Shown here: piece by piece, positions 41,873 through 49,111 of the stretch | Numbering within the stretch: the first letter of the stretch is position 1 | Layout of the letters: each line of letters begins with the position of its first letter | Assembly (NCBI GenBank): GCA_031973395.1 | Contig: DALYDD010000001.1 | Coordinates: 19,918 to 83,917 of the forward strand | DNA: 64,000 bases | Direction: 5' to 3' | Source of the DNA: DALYDD01 sp031973395 | GTDB lineage: Bacteria; Patescibacteriota; Minisyncoccia; Phycocordibacterales; CAIZLB01 | Notes under the pieces: generated by a model | Databases searched by the model: none | The model's input: the letters and a program-made list of their open reading frames with translations, nothing else | Told to the model about the DNA's origin: nothing | Position numbers and translations under genes: made by a program

Positions 41873-42850
41873 ATGTCTAAGACTAACAAATTCTCACTTA
41901 TCTCACTATTTGCCGGTTGTGGTGGGTTAGACTTGGGCTTTATCGGCAATTTTGAATTTCTTGGGAAAAAATATCCAAAGAGAAATTTTCAAATTTCTTG
42001 GGCAAACGATATCGACCCCCACGCTTGTGATACTTTTAAAAAATACTTTGGACACGACATAGTATGTGGTGATATTAGTAAAATTCTACAAAATAATAAC
42101 AATTCAAAACCATTCGATAATCCCCTACCTAAAAAAGTGGACATTGTGCTGGGTGGATTCCCTTGCCAAGATTTTAGTCACGCAGGTCGCAGAAAAGGAT
42201 TTAACAGCACCCGAGGACTGCTTTACCAGAGCATGGCTGAGGTTATTAAAAGAACAAGGCCTGTGTTATTCATGGCTGAAAACGTAAAAGGTCTCCTAAC
42301 AATGAACAATGGTAAAGCCATAGACACAATAATCAGAGATTTTAAAAAATTGGGATACCATGTAGTTTACAAGCTAGTTACTGCGGCTGATTATGGCGTA
42401 CCTCAAATGAGACAGAGGGTTATTATTGTGGGTACTCGTAAAGACAAATTACCTCCTTTTGAATACCCTGAACCGATCTTGAATAGCAAGACGTGGGTTG
42501 ATCTGAAGAAAGCGATCGGGGATTTAGAAAAACTAGAAGAAGGAGCAAAGCCAAATCACTACTGGTCAAAAGCTAAAAAAAATAAAGGCCAAGGAAATTC
42601 TTTAGTTTCTTCTAATAAACCAGGGCCCACGATGAGAACAGAACATCATGGCAACATTGAATTTCACTGGAACGGAAGACGACGGTTGTCTGCGCGAGAG
42701 GCTGCCCGAATTCAATCTTTTCCGGACGATTTCTTATTTTATCCCTCTACTTCGGCAGCCTACAGACAGATCGGCAACGCAGTCCCGCCAGTTCTTGCGT
42801 GGCATTTAGCAAAAGGGGTGGAAACGTTTTTAAATAAAAATTTGAAGTAA
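41873..42850 (+). CDS. DNA (cytosine-5) methyltransferase
   Basis: 325 aa, normal for a single-chain m5C enzyme. Motif I LFAGCGGLDLGF (SAM binding); motif IV GGFPCQDFSHAG with the catalytic Cys; motif VI FMAENVKGL; motif VIII QMRQRVIIVGTR; motif IX RRRLSAREAARIQSFPDDF; motif X RQIGNAVPPVLAWHLAKGV. The target-recognition region (about residues 200-250) is short. It protects DNA from the nuclease encoded 4 bp downstream. The pair forms a type II restriction-modification system in the accessory island. Confidence 0.96.
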   Translation: MSKTNKFSLISLFAGCGGLDLGFIGNFEFLGKKYPKRNFQISWANDIDPHACDTFKKYFGHDIVCGDISKILQNNNNSKPFDNPLPKKVDIVLGGFPCQDFSHAGRRKGFNSTRGLLYQSMAEVIKRTRPVLFMAENVKGLLTMNNGKAIDTIIRDFKKLGYHVVYKLVTAADYGVPQMRQRVIIVGTRKDKLPPFEYPEPILNSKTWVDLKKAIGDLEKLEEGAKPNHYWSKAKKNKGQGNSLVSSNKPGPTMRTEHHGNIEFHWNGRRRLSAREAARIQSFPDDFLFYPSTSAAYRQIGNAVPPVLAWHLAKGVETFLNKNLK

Positions 42851-42854
42851 AAAC

Positions 42855-43892
42855 ATGATCTATACAAAAAATCTCCATGCGAACGAAGAAGATTTTATTG
42901 ACCTGCTCAGAAGATCCAAGGAAACAATTTTATTAGACCCTGAAATGACTCAAGGTGTGTCCCCTTTGCGTTTTGAGTCACTGGTTTTTGAACATATGCA
43001 AAAAGCAGCTGCAGGAGGAATGTTTGAAGGCACAATACACCAGACCAGCGCCCATGCTTTTCCAGACATTGTCGCTAATCACTATTTTGGAGCTGAGGTA
43101 AAAATAACTTCCGGAGACCAGTGGACATCGGTTGGAAACAGCGTCTTAGAATCTTCTCGAGTCGATGAGGTTGAAAGGATTTATTTATTTTTTGGTAAAG
43201 TTGGCGGCAATCCAGACATACGATATCGCCCCTATCAAGAATGTCTGTCTGAAGTTAGTGTGACTCATTCCCCTAGATACCGAATCAATATGGACCTAGC
43301 GATGGGTAAATCCATATTTGATAAAATGGGCATTGATTATGATTCTCTAAGAATAAATTCACCAATACAAAAGATAAAAGAATACTATAGGGCACGCCTC
43401 CAAGAGGGCGAAGAGCTATGGTGGATTGATTCTGAAACAGATGAAAGAACAGTTAGTCCTGTGATAAAGCCATATCGGAGCCTTCCTGAAGAAGAAAAGA
43501 CTGGGATTATCTCTGAGTGCATGATCTTGTTTCCAGAAATGTTTGGTGGCAGTAACACAAAGTTTGAGCGTGCCGCCGCTTATTTAATCGCAACACACAA
43601 CGTTATATCTGCGAACATACGAGATATATTTTCTGCTGGCGGCAAAGAAGAATTAAATATCCAAGGCAAAACCTTTCTGGTGCCTCAGATACTCCACAAA
43701 CTGCACACTTACGCTAAGGACATTAATATCAATTTAGAGAAAATGGATGAGGACAGACTAACTTTTTATTGGAGAATAGACCAGGTGCCAAAAAACAGGA
43801 TTGAGCTCTGGAAACAACTATTAGATCAAAAATCCACAGATACCGGAACAGAAATTAAGGCCTCCGAAATTTTTGAAACAGGGCTCAGATGA
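42855..43892 (+). CDS. Probable type II restriction endonuclease
   Basis: 345 aa. A PD-(D/E)xK-like core is visible near residues 70-85: HAFPDIVANHYFGAEVKITS, with Asp, Glu and Lys in the right order (D-x9-E-x-K). It starts 4 bp after the methyltransferase stop, the usual restriction-modification arrangement. The remainder includes a helical region (SPIQKIKEYYRARLQEGEEL) and no membrane segment. The target sequence cannot be read from this. Alternative: an accessory protein of the methyltransferase. Confidence 0.75.
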   Translation: MIYTKNLHANEEDFIDLLRRSKETILLDPEMTQGVSPLRFESLVFEHMQKAAAGGMFEGTIHQTSAHAFPDIVANHYFGAEVKITSGDQWTSVGNSVLESSRVDEVERIYLFFGKVGGNPDIRYRPYQECLSEVSVTHSPRYRINMDLAMGKSIFDKMGIDYDSLRINSPIQKIKEYYRARLQEGEELWWIDSETDERTVSPVIKPYRSLPEEEKTGIISECMILFPEMFGGSNTKFERAAAYLIATHNVISANIRDIFSAGGKEELNIQGKTFLVPQILHKLHTYAKDININLEKMDEDRLTFYWRIDQVPKNRIELWKQLLDQKSTDTGTEIKASEIFETGLR

Positions 43893-44014
43893 AAAAGTTT
43901 CCTGAAAAACAGATCGACAAAATACTTGACCGGGTGTCAAATTAAAGATTAAGCTCTTAACTTTTAATTTGAATCGAACGTATTAAATGTTCAGTAGGGA
44001 GGCACCCAACCTCC

Positions 44015-44518
44015 CTACAACCCCCTACTATCATACCCCCAATGCATCAGAGCCTGTCTCTGCCTCGGTCTGCACCATACATCCCCAACCCTACATGCAC
44101 CCTGAAGCCAGATAATATGCCTCCTCATATTCACCCATCTTTTAATCTGTCTCTCATCATCCGTATGTCTTCGACCCATATAATATCTGCAATACCATTG
44201 AAACCAACCGCGCGGATCATCTTTGTGAATCCAACCTTTCTTTTTCCATTCCAAAAGTGACTGACTGGCTTTTACACCAAAATAATTTAATTTCTTATCG
44301 TATTTATTTGGACTCAACTTGGCATGAGTAAACCAATTCTTCGGAAATTCATCCCTACAGTCAGTCATATATTTTCCACCAAAAACACCAAGCTCAAGCA
44401 TTTGCTTCGGTGTCAGATTTGGTTTAAATCGAGGATCAAAATTCTTACCAGGTTTTTCAGTAAGAAAGTATTCATAACCCTTTTGCATTTCATCATTGAC
44501 GATAATTTTTTTCTTCAT
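44015..44518 (-). CDS. Conserved hypothetical protein, Trp/Tyr/Arg-rich
   Basis: 167 aa, basic. Features: LTPKQMLELGVFGGKYMTDC, FPKNWFTHAKLSPNKYDKKL and a C-terminal half rich in Trp and Arg (GWFQWYCRYYMGRRHTDDER, then MRRHIIWLQGACRVGDVWCR). I recall related proteins of unknown function in bacteria and eukaryotes, but I cannot name a family. Composition suggests nucleic-acid binding; that is only inference. It is 14 bp downstream of the peptidase E gene on the same strand. Confidence 0.65.
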   Translation of the reverse strand: MKKKIIVNDEMQKGYEYFLTEKPGKNFDPRFKPNLTPKQMLELGVFGGKYMTDCRDEFPKNWFTHAKLSPNKYDKKLNYFGVKASQSLLEWKKKGWIHKDDPRGWFQWYCRYYMGRRHTDDERQIKRWVNMRRHIIWLQGACRVGDVWCRPRQRQALMHWGYDSRGL

Positions 44519-44532
44519 AGAGGAAAGAATAA

Positions 44533-45114
44533 TTATACCCAGATCGCTTCATCATCCCTCAAAAGCTTTAAGGTGACTTTCCCCTCCCACTCATTCACTA
44601 CACTCTGATACTTCCCCTCATACTTCGCATATCCATAATGCGGCAGGACCAAAAAATCCACTAAACCCAAACCTTCATAACTCGTAAGTTCCGGTGCCTC
44701 CGCCGGATCATCAAAAACCTTTATCGGCTCAATAGTCGGACCAGCAAGACAAGAACCCGCACTCGATCCCACATAGATCTTCCCTTCTGCTACTAATTTC
44801 TTGATCACCTTATCAAAACCACTTTTACGCGCATGATATAAAAGATAAAAAGTATTTCCTCCCGCAACAAAAATAATATCTTTCGCTTTCAAAAAAGAAT
44901 ACACCTCTTCTTCTGTTTTATCTCTAATATTAAAATCCACAACTTTCATTCCCAAATTAACCAAGGCCTCCCTATCCGCATCCATCCAAAGCTTTGTTTT
45001 ATACATATCTCCCGCAGTTGGGATAAAGGCCACTTTCATATCGCAGGTAGGTAGCATCGCAGCAAATTGGTCTACGACGACGCTGAATTGTGAGGTGAGG
45101 AAGATGTTTTTCAT
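44533..45114 (-). CDS. Peptidase E-like serine peptidase (S51)
   Basis: 193 aa. Nucleophile block YVGSSAGSCLAGPTIEP (GSSAGS) and upstream DIIFVAGGNTFYLLY (GGNT) are diagnostic of the S51 family; the His block is LVLPHYGYAKYEG. Length is slightly below the usual 220-230. Family members cleave Asp-X dipeptides or act as cyanophycinase-type enzymes. It is cytoplasmic, with no signal peptide. It forms a pair with the downstream basic protein. Confidence 0.85.
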   Translation of the reverse strand: MKNIFLTSQFSVVVDQFAAMLPTCDMKVAFIPTAGDMYKTKLWMDADREALVNLGMKVVDFNIRDKTEEEVYSFLKAKDIIFVAGGNTFYLLYHARKSGFDKVIKKLVAEGKIYVGSSAGSCLAGPTIEPIKVFDDPAEAPELTSYEGLGLVDFLVLPHYGYAKYEGKYQSVVNEWEGKVTLKLLRDDEAIWV

Positions 45115-45158
45115 AAGATTATCCTAGCACATATCAAAACACGCTATACTATCTCTAT

Positions 45159-45491
45159 ATGTCAGATGTAAAAATTGGCTCAGGCAATATCAATGGCAAA
45201 GGGGTATATGCCGACAGAGACTTCAAGGAAGATGAGGTGGTTATCAAATATCATCTCACCCCTCTCACAACCATGGAGTATGAAAAATTACCAAAAGACA
45301 AAAAGCCCTTTGTGCATACCCATGATGGCAAAAAATATTTATACGCAGAGCCAGAGAGATATGTAAATCATTCTTCATCTCCAAATACCAAGCAAGATTT
45401 TGGACGTAAGTGCGATATCGCTACTGAGGATATAAAGAAGGGAGAAATGATCACTACAGATAGAGAAGAAGAGAGGGTTGAGATACAGTAA
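45159..45491 (+). CDS. Small SET-domain protein
   Basis: 110 aa, a compact SET fold. N-terminal strand pair IGSGNINGKGVYADRDFKED; the core motif RYVNHSSSPNTKQDF corresponds to NHSxxPN; the end KKGEMITTDREEE corresponds to the GEElTxxY strand, with Asp-Arg in place of the catalytic Tyr. SET proteins transfer methyl groups to lysine; the missing Tyr makes activity doubtful. It is divergent from peptidase E. Confidence 0.85.
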   Translation: MSDVKIGSGNINGKGVYADRDFKEDEVVIKYHLTPLTTMEYEKLPKDKKPFVHTHDGKKYLYAEPERYVNHSSSPNTKQDFGRKCDIATEDIKKGEMITTDREEERVEIQ

Positions 45492-45536
45492 AGAAACCCT
45501 TTATAATCTCCCACTTTTCGGTTACTATAGCCAGAT

Positions 45537-45623
45537 GGAGAAATGGATGAGTGGTTTAAATCAACGGTTTACTAAACCGTCGGCCCTTAATTGGGCCCGT
45601 GGGTTCGAATCCCACTTTCTCCG
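45537..45623 (+). tRNA. tRNA-Ser-like with anticodon ACT
   Basis: 87 nt, type II. Acceptor GGAGAAA/TTTCTCC, discriminator G, D stem GAT/ATC with AGTGGTTTAA loop, anticodon stem ACGGT/ACCGT, loop TTACTAA, anticodon ACT. Long variable arm CGGCCC...GGGCCCG and T loop TTCGAAT. CCA is not encoded. All stems pair well, so it does not look decayed. A34 in a Ser(AGY) tRNA is unusual for bacteria. Confidence 0.8.
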
Positions 45624-45626
45624 CAT

Positions 45627-45670
45627 CAAAATCAAAAGGGTCTACACTGCTGTAGACCCTTTTGATTTTG
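45627..45670. terminator. Hairpin terminator behind tRNA-Ser(ACT)
   Basis: A perfect 20-bp stem (CAAAATCAAAAGGGTCTACA and complement) with loop CTGC, the same loop as behind tRNA-Ser(GCT). Confidence 0.85.
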
Positions 45671-45800
45671 ACGGAAGATGAGTGTCGATGAGAAAGGCGG
45701 AGCTCATGTCCGCTCAGCAGAGCGGACTGCGAGCCGAGGTCACGAAAATTTCTGAGCGACGGCGAAGAAATTATTCGGGACCGAATCCCTCCATATCTCG
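45671..45800. repeat. Structured repeat R3
   Basis: Shares GATGAGAAAGGCGGA, a hairpin TCCGCTC AGCA GAGCGGA (same AGCA loop as R1, fully changed stem), GAGCCGAGGTC, AAAATTTCTGAGCGACGGCG, AGAAATTATTCG and GACCGAATCCCTCC. The covarying hairpin supports an RNA structure. Confidence 0.7.
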
Positions 45801-45832
45801 TTTTTAGCGAAATCAACGCTGAGTAGAGCCAC

Positions 45833-45861
45833 TTTCAAGGTCGCAATTTGCGACCTTGAAA
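45833..45861. repeat. Palindrome upstream of ORF6N gene 1
   Basis: Perfect 14-bp arms around one base: TTTCAAGGTCGCAA, T, TTGCGACCTTGAAA. It ends 57 bp before the ORF6N start. Its inner part GGTCGCAA-N-TTGCGACC is identical to the palindrome inside that gene (46129-46165), apart from the middle base. The run GCTTTTTTTC shortly after could make it a terminator as well. Confidence 0.75.
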
Positions 45862-45918
45862 AGAGAGCTTTTTTTCTTCATCTTTTCTTCATATGCTCTA
45901 TGTTACTCTGCTTGAATT

Positions 45919-46452
45919 ATGAAAAAAGAAATTAATACAGAAATATCATTAAGCCCTGAACTTGTTCAGGAAAAGATTTATATTATTAGAGGTAAAAAAG
46001 TTATGTTTGACAGGGATTTAGCAATGCTCTATGGGGTGCCCACAAAAAGACTTAACGAGGCAGTGAAAAGAAATATTAAAAGATTTCCACCAGATTTCAT
46101 GTTTTCGCTAAATAAGCATGAAATAGAGCCCTCTCAAAGGTCGCAAATTGCGACCTTTGAGAGGGGTAAGAGTAAATATACTAAATATGCCCCGCTTGTT
46201 TTCACCGAGCAAGGTATCGCCATGCTCTCCAGCGTCCTAAATAGTGACCGAGCTATAGCCGTAAACATCCAAATCATTAGAATATTCACCAAACTCCGGG
46301 AGATGATCGATGCCTACAAAGAACTCAGAGATAAGGTCGAAGAAATGGAGAAAAATAATGAGACTAATTTTAGAGAGATATTTAGAGTTATCAAGTTGCT
46401 TATCAAAGAGGATGAAAAGCCAAAGAATCAAATTGGTTTTAAAACCGACTAG
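45919..46452 (+). CDS. ORF6N / KilA-N-like DNA-binding domain protein
   Basis: 177 aa. N-terminal block KIYIIRGKKVMFDRDLAMLY is the ORF6N signature, followed by GVPTKRLNEAVKRNIKRFPP and DFMFSLNKHE. The conserved TEQG block is APLVFTEQGIAMLSSVLNSD, and a coiled coil (MIDAYKELRDKVEEMEKNNE) follows. ORF6N proteins are phage- and island-associated DNA-binding proteins of unclear role. Codons 71-83 form an exceptional DNA palindrome. The ATG at 45919 follows TTGAATT with no clear Shine-Dalgarno. Confidence 0.9.
   Translation: MKKEINTEISLSPELVQEKIYIIRGKKVMFDRDLAMLYGVPTKRLNEAVKRNIKRFPPDFMFSLNKHEIEPSQRSQIATFERGKSKYTKYAPLVFTEQGIAMLSSVLNSDRAIAVNIQIIRIFTKLREMIDAYKELRDKVEEMEKNNETNFREIFRVIKLLIKEDEKPKNQIGFKTD
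46129..46165. repeat. Perfect 37-bp palindrome inside ORF6N gene 1
   Basis: Arms of 18 bp around one base: CCCTCTCAAAGGTCGCAA, A, TTGCGACCTTTGAGAGGG (last outer pair at 46129/46165). It encodes the conserved Ser-Gln-Ile-Ala-Thr region (PSQRSQIATFERG). Confidence 0.85.
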
Positions 46453-46491
46453 GTCGAAAACAGTAGTTTGATACAAACAACACGGACCACC

Positions 46492-46773
46492 CTATTTCTT
46501 AACCCTAAACTTTATCAGTACCCAAATACTCACCAAAAAAGCAACTGCGACAACCCAAACCTGATTCATAATAAGCCAGTAGGTATCTCTCATCAAAAAG
46601 AAGTGCGCACCAGAAAACCACGACATATCAATTCTTTGGCCCATAAAATGAGCTGTCAGCATTCTGATCCAAATAAAAATAGCAAACGCTGAAATGGTAA
46701 AACATATCGCAAAAAAGAAACCGAGTATCATTCTCAGAAGAGGTGACTTAATTTTATCTGCAGACGGTTGCAT
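46492..46773 (-). CDS. Two-helix membrane protein
   Basis: 93 aa from the ATG at 46773 (MQPSADKIKSPLL); the longer frame to 46896 begins with codons that overlap the leader of the opposite gene and is less likely. Two membrane segments (about residues 15-38, ILGFFFAICFTISAFAIFIW, and 70-88, VWVVAVAFLVSIWVL). Function unknown. Confidence 0.5.
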   Translation of the reverse strand: MQPSADKIKSPLLRMILGFFFAICFTISAFAIFIWIRMLTAHFMGQRIDMSWFSGAHFFLMRDTYWLIMNQVWVVAVAFLVSIWVLIKFRVKK

Positions 46774-46930
46774 TGAAATATTGTTAGATGATTGAGTTAA
46801 TTGTACACCTTCAACAAATAAATTAAATTGACACCCCACCCACCTCATGGGAATATCATCGCAGAGCAAAAGCTCCCCCCTGCCCCGCAAAACCATTCAC
46901 CATTCACCAACACCAAACCAAGGAGGCCTC

Positions 46931-47431
46931 ATGCCCGAAGAAATAGACAGAACAAAAGTAATAGCAGTGCTGGACATCAATGGGCTATTCAGTATGACCT
47001 GGGTGACAAACCCAGAGCCTGGCCAACCACAACTCGTACCAGACGACACATCGAGAGCACAACAGATCGTTGATCGGTTGCAGCTCGAGGGTATCGAGGT
47101 TGTCTATGACCGCGAGTATGCCGGCAAAAAGCTGAATGACGAAGCTCGCGAAACCATCGTGCGCCAATGCAGAGGACTAACGGCAGAGAGAGTCCTCATC
47201 ATTCACGATGCCGAAACTATCATCCACACAGCCCGACTGATCGCCCAAGCTGGTCTCGACAAGACCATCGTCTTAATCACAGCCGCCAAACCCGGATGCA
47301 TGTGCGCAAGCGACGTCGAATTCAATTTCGGTGCCGGCCTTGTCGCTGTCATGAATCTGAAACCTGGGGTCTATACCCTCGTCGGAACTCGACTCGAACC
47401 CTGGCACAACCCTTGGGATCCCGCCAGTTGA
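46931..47431 (+). CDS. L-asparaginase N-domain-like protein without catalytic threonines (GC-rich cassette)
   Basis: 166 aa; start chosen at 46931 because AAGGAGG lies 5 nt upstream; a longer frame exists but lacks a ribosome site. The end IVLITAAKPGCMCASDVEFN then FGAGLVAVMNLKPGVYTLVG matches the type I asparaginase block that reads GSM.P...SDA.FNLG.A...GVY. But the first catalytic motif TGGTI is DINGLFS, and the second, HGTDT, is HDAET (IIHDAETIIHTARLI). Only the N-terminal domain is present (full enzymes have about 330 aa). A binding or regulatory role is more likely than hydrolysis. Promoter TTGACA at 46829, GC-rich terminator. Confidence 0.7.
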   Translation: MPEEIDRTKVIAVLDINGLFSMTWVTNPEPGQPQLVPDDTSRAQQIVDRLQLEGIEVVYDREYAGKKLNDEARETIVRQCRGLTAERVLIIHDAETIIHTARLIAQAGLDKTIVLITAAKPGCMCASDVEFNFGAGLVAVMNLKPGVYTLVGTRLEPWHNPWDPAS

Positions 47432-47457
47432 ACACAAACAGGAGCACAAACCCACAA

Positions 47458-47496
47458 AACCCGGTTCCGCCATGCGGACCCGGGTTTTCGTTTTTA
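47458..47496 (+). terminator. Terminator of the asparaginase-like cassette
   Basis: AACCCGG-T-TCCGC, CAT, GCGGA-C-CCGGGTT followed by TTCGTTTTT. Confidence 0.85.
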
Positions 47497-47528
47497 TGTA
47501 TAATTACTGAAACACAACCGCTATACCC

Positions 47529-47975
47529 ATGAAATTCTACAAAATTCGCGCCATCTTATTTGTCATCATCATACGCATCTTGGCAAAAATTCTTTTCGTA
47601 GAAATACCACCCATCCCCTCTGCTGCAGGAATCATTGTGCGAAACGGAAAAGTTCTTCTTCTCAAACTTTCATACTATAAAGGCTATGGCTTACCTGGAG
47701 GAATTCTAAGTGGCGAGGAAACTGCAGAAGAAGGAGTAAAAAGAGAGATACGAGAAGAGACTGGATTAACTGTGACAAATTCGAAATATCTTTTCTCCAT
47801 TGCCATTACACAGAGAAAAATAAAAAGTGTTTGTCTTTTTTATGAAGCAGAGACCGAAGGAGATCTCAAGGAAAGTCGAGAAGGGACATTACATTGGGTA
47901 GATCCAAAAGATGCGATCAATAATATGGCCTACGAAAATGCCAATTTGGCGCTGAAGAGGTATTTTAATCTTTAA
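47529..47975 (+). CDS. Nudix hydrolase with N-terminal membrane segment
   Basis: 148 aa. Nudix box GGILSGEETAEEGVKREIRE plus ETG is complete (G-x5-E-x7-REUxEE-xG). Residues 8-24 (AILFVIIIRILAKILFV) are hydrophobic and could anchor the enzyme. The substrate is unknown. The ATG at 47529 follows CTATACCC without a Shine-Dalgarno. It is monocistronic, between two GC-rich cassettes but with ordinary A+T-rich codons. Confidence 0.88.
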   Translation: MKFYKIRAILFVIIIRILAKILFVEIPPIPSAAGIIVRNGKVLLLKLSYYKGYGLPGGILSGEETAEEGVKREIREETGLTVTNSKYLFSIAITQRKIKSVCLFYEAETEGDLKESREGTLHWVDPKDAINNMAYENANLALKRYFNL

Positions 47976-48093
47976 ACCAATCCTACCCTTTACACCCACC
48001 TACTCGTACGATAGACTTCCGACGGCAAACTAGACCTTTCTCAACAGACTGTTTTGCCTCTACCCAGATTTTCACACCCAACCCAGCTAACAC

Positions 48094-48399
48094 ATGAATC
48101 AGCAACAGTTCAACATAGCGCTTTATCGGGAGTTTTACCAAATCCGCCCGAAGCCGCGATCCGAAACAAGCGTCGTTGACGCACTGTCCGACACGGACAA
48201 CAACGTCATCAAAACCAAAAAAGTGGAGGGTCGTGACGGCGACCCAGTCACAGTCGCCAAAATCATCGATACGACGGAAACTACTACACCCGTTATCAAG
48301 ATCCACGTCGTGATCCTGGAAAAAACGGAGTACAGCGAAGCCGACATCGAGCGCGCCGTATCCCTCATCGTCGCAGCAGACTGTCTGCCCGATGCATGA
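48094..48399 (+). CDS. Small hypothetical protein (GC-rich cassette)
   Basis: 101 aa. Begins MNQQQFNIALYREFYQIRPK, followed by an acidic/basic mix (VVDALSDTDNNVIKTKKVEG), a beta-like part (TTPVIKIHVVILEKTEYSEA) and a helix (DIERAVSLIVAADCLPDA). No membrane segment, no family recognised. No Shine-Dalgarno (ACACATG). GC-richer than the Nudix gene before it, with its own GC terminator. Confidence 0.6.
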   Translation: MNQQQFNIALYREFYQIRPKPRSETSVVDALSDTDNNVIKTKKVEGRDGDPVTVAKIIDTTETTTPVIKIHVVILEKTEYSEADIERAVSLIVAADCLPDA

Positions 48400-48438
48400 A
48401 CCCCGCACATCGAGTGAAAAACATCACTCCAACGAGAA

Positions 48439-48471
48439 CCGCTGCCCTCCCTGAGGCAGCGGATTTCTTTT
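48439..48471 (+). terminator. Terminator of the 101-aa cassette
   Basis: CCGCTGCC, CTCCCTGA, GGCAGCGG followed by ATTTCTTTTTT. Confidence 0.85.
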
Positions 48472-48532
48472 TTATAAAAAGCAAAAAACCTTGAACGAAA
48501 AAAATATTTCAGTTTCCTGAAATTTTTATCAA

Positions 48533-48910
48533 CTATTTTTTACAATGTAATGCTACGATATTTCCTTCGCTATCTTGTAGCCAGGCGATATATCCGTACT
48601 CGCCAATATCTTTTTTCGGCAAGCAGATTTGGCTGCCCAAAGTTTTTGCGCGCTCGAGGGCTGCATCAATATCAGGACAAGTGAAATAAATGACAGGGCC
48701 GCGACTACCGACATCGTAACCAACCCCCTTCATCAATGCTCCACTCGCACCTTTTGCATCATCGTGCATCGGGAACCAAGTCATTTCAAAACCAGGCACA
48801 TCCTGACGTTTCAATTTAATGCCGAGTAATGTTTCGTAAAATTTCGTCGCCCTGTCTGTATTCATGACAGGGATCTCAAACCAACCGACAGCATTGTATG
48901 CTTCAGACAT
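48533..48910 (-). CDS. VOC-family (glyoxalase/bleomycin-resistance-like) protein
   Basis: 125 aa. Two beta-alpha-beta-beta-beta modules: VGWFEIPVMNTDRATKFYET plus LLGIKLKR, and GPVIYFTCPDIDAALERAKT, ending AWLQDSEGNIVALHCKK. The GN motif near the end (DSEGNIVAL) and possible metal ligands (E12, E117 region) fit the family, but the substrate is unknown. The stretch 48911-49111 after its start shows nothing recognisable. Confidence 0.88.
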   Translation of the reverse strand: MSEAYNAVGWFEIPVMNTDRATKFYETLLGIKLKRQDVPGFEMTWFPMHDDAKGASGALMKGVGYDVGSRGPVIYFTCPDIDAALERAKTLGSQICLPKKDIGEYGYIAWLQDSEGNIVALHCKK

Positions 48911-49111
48911 GTTTTTATGTAAATTATTTTATTAAGAAAAACGCTTCGCAAACCTTTCATCACACTTCTTCGCGTCAACACGAGTGTTAACAATTCCATT
49001 CTACACCTCGGACGACTTTGCACCTACCGAGATATGCACCCCTACCGAAAGAAAAAGCCGAGCATCTATGCCCAGCCTTTCCTCTTATCTATCTCCACAC
49101 CAAGACGACAA

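Noticed and set aside
45833..45861. Treating the upstream ORF6N palindrome only as a terminator
   Set aside because: A T run does follow, so termination remains possible, but the match to the palindrome inside the gene is not explained by that.
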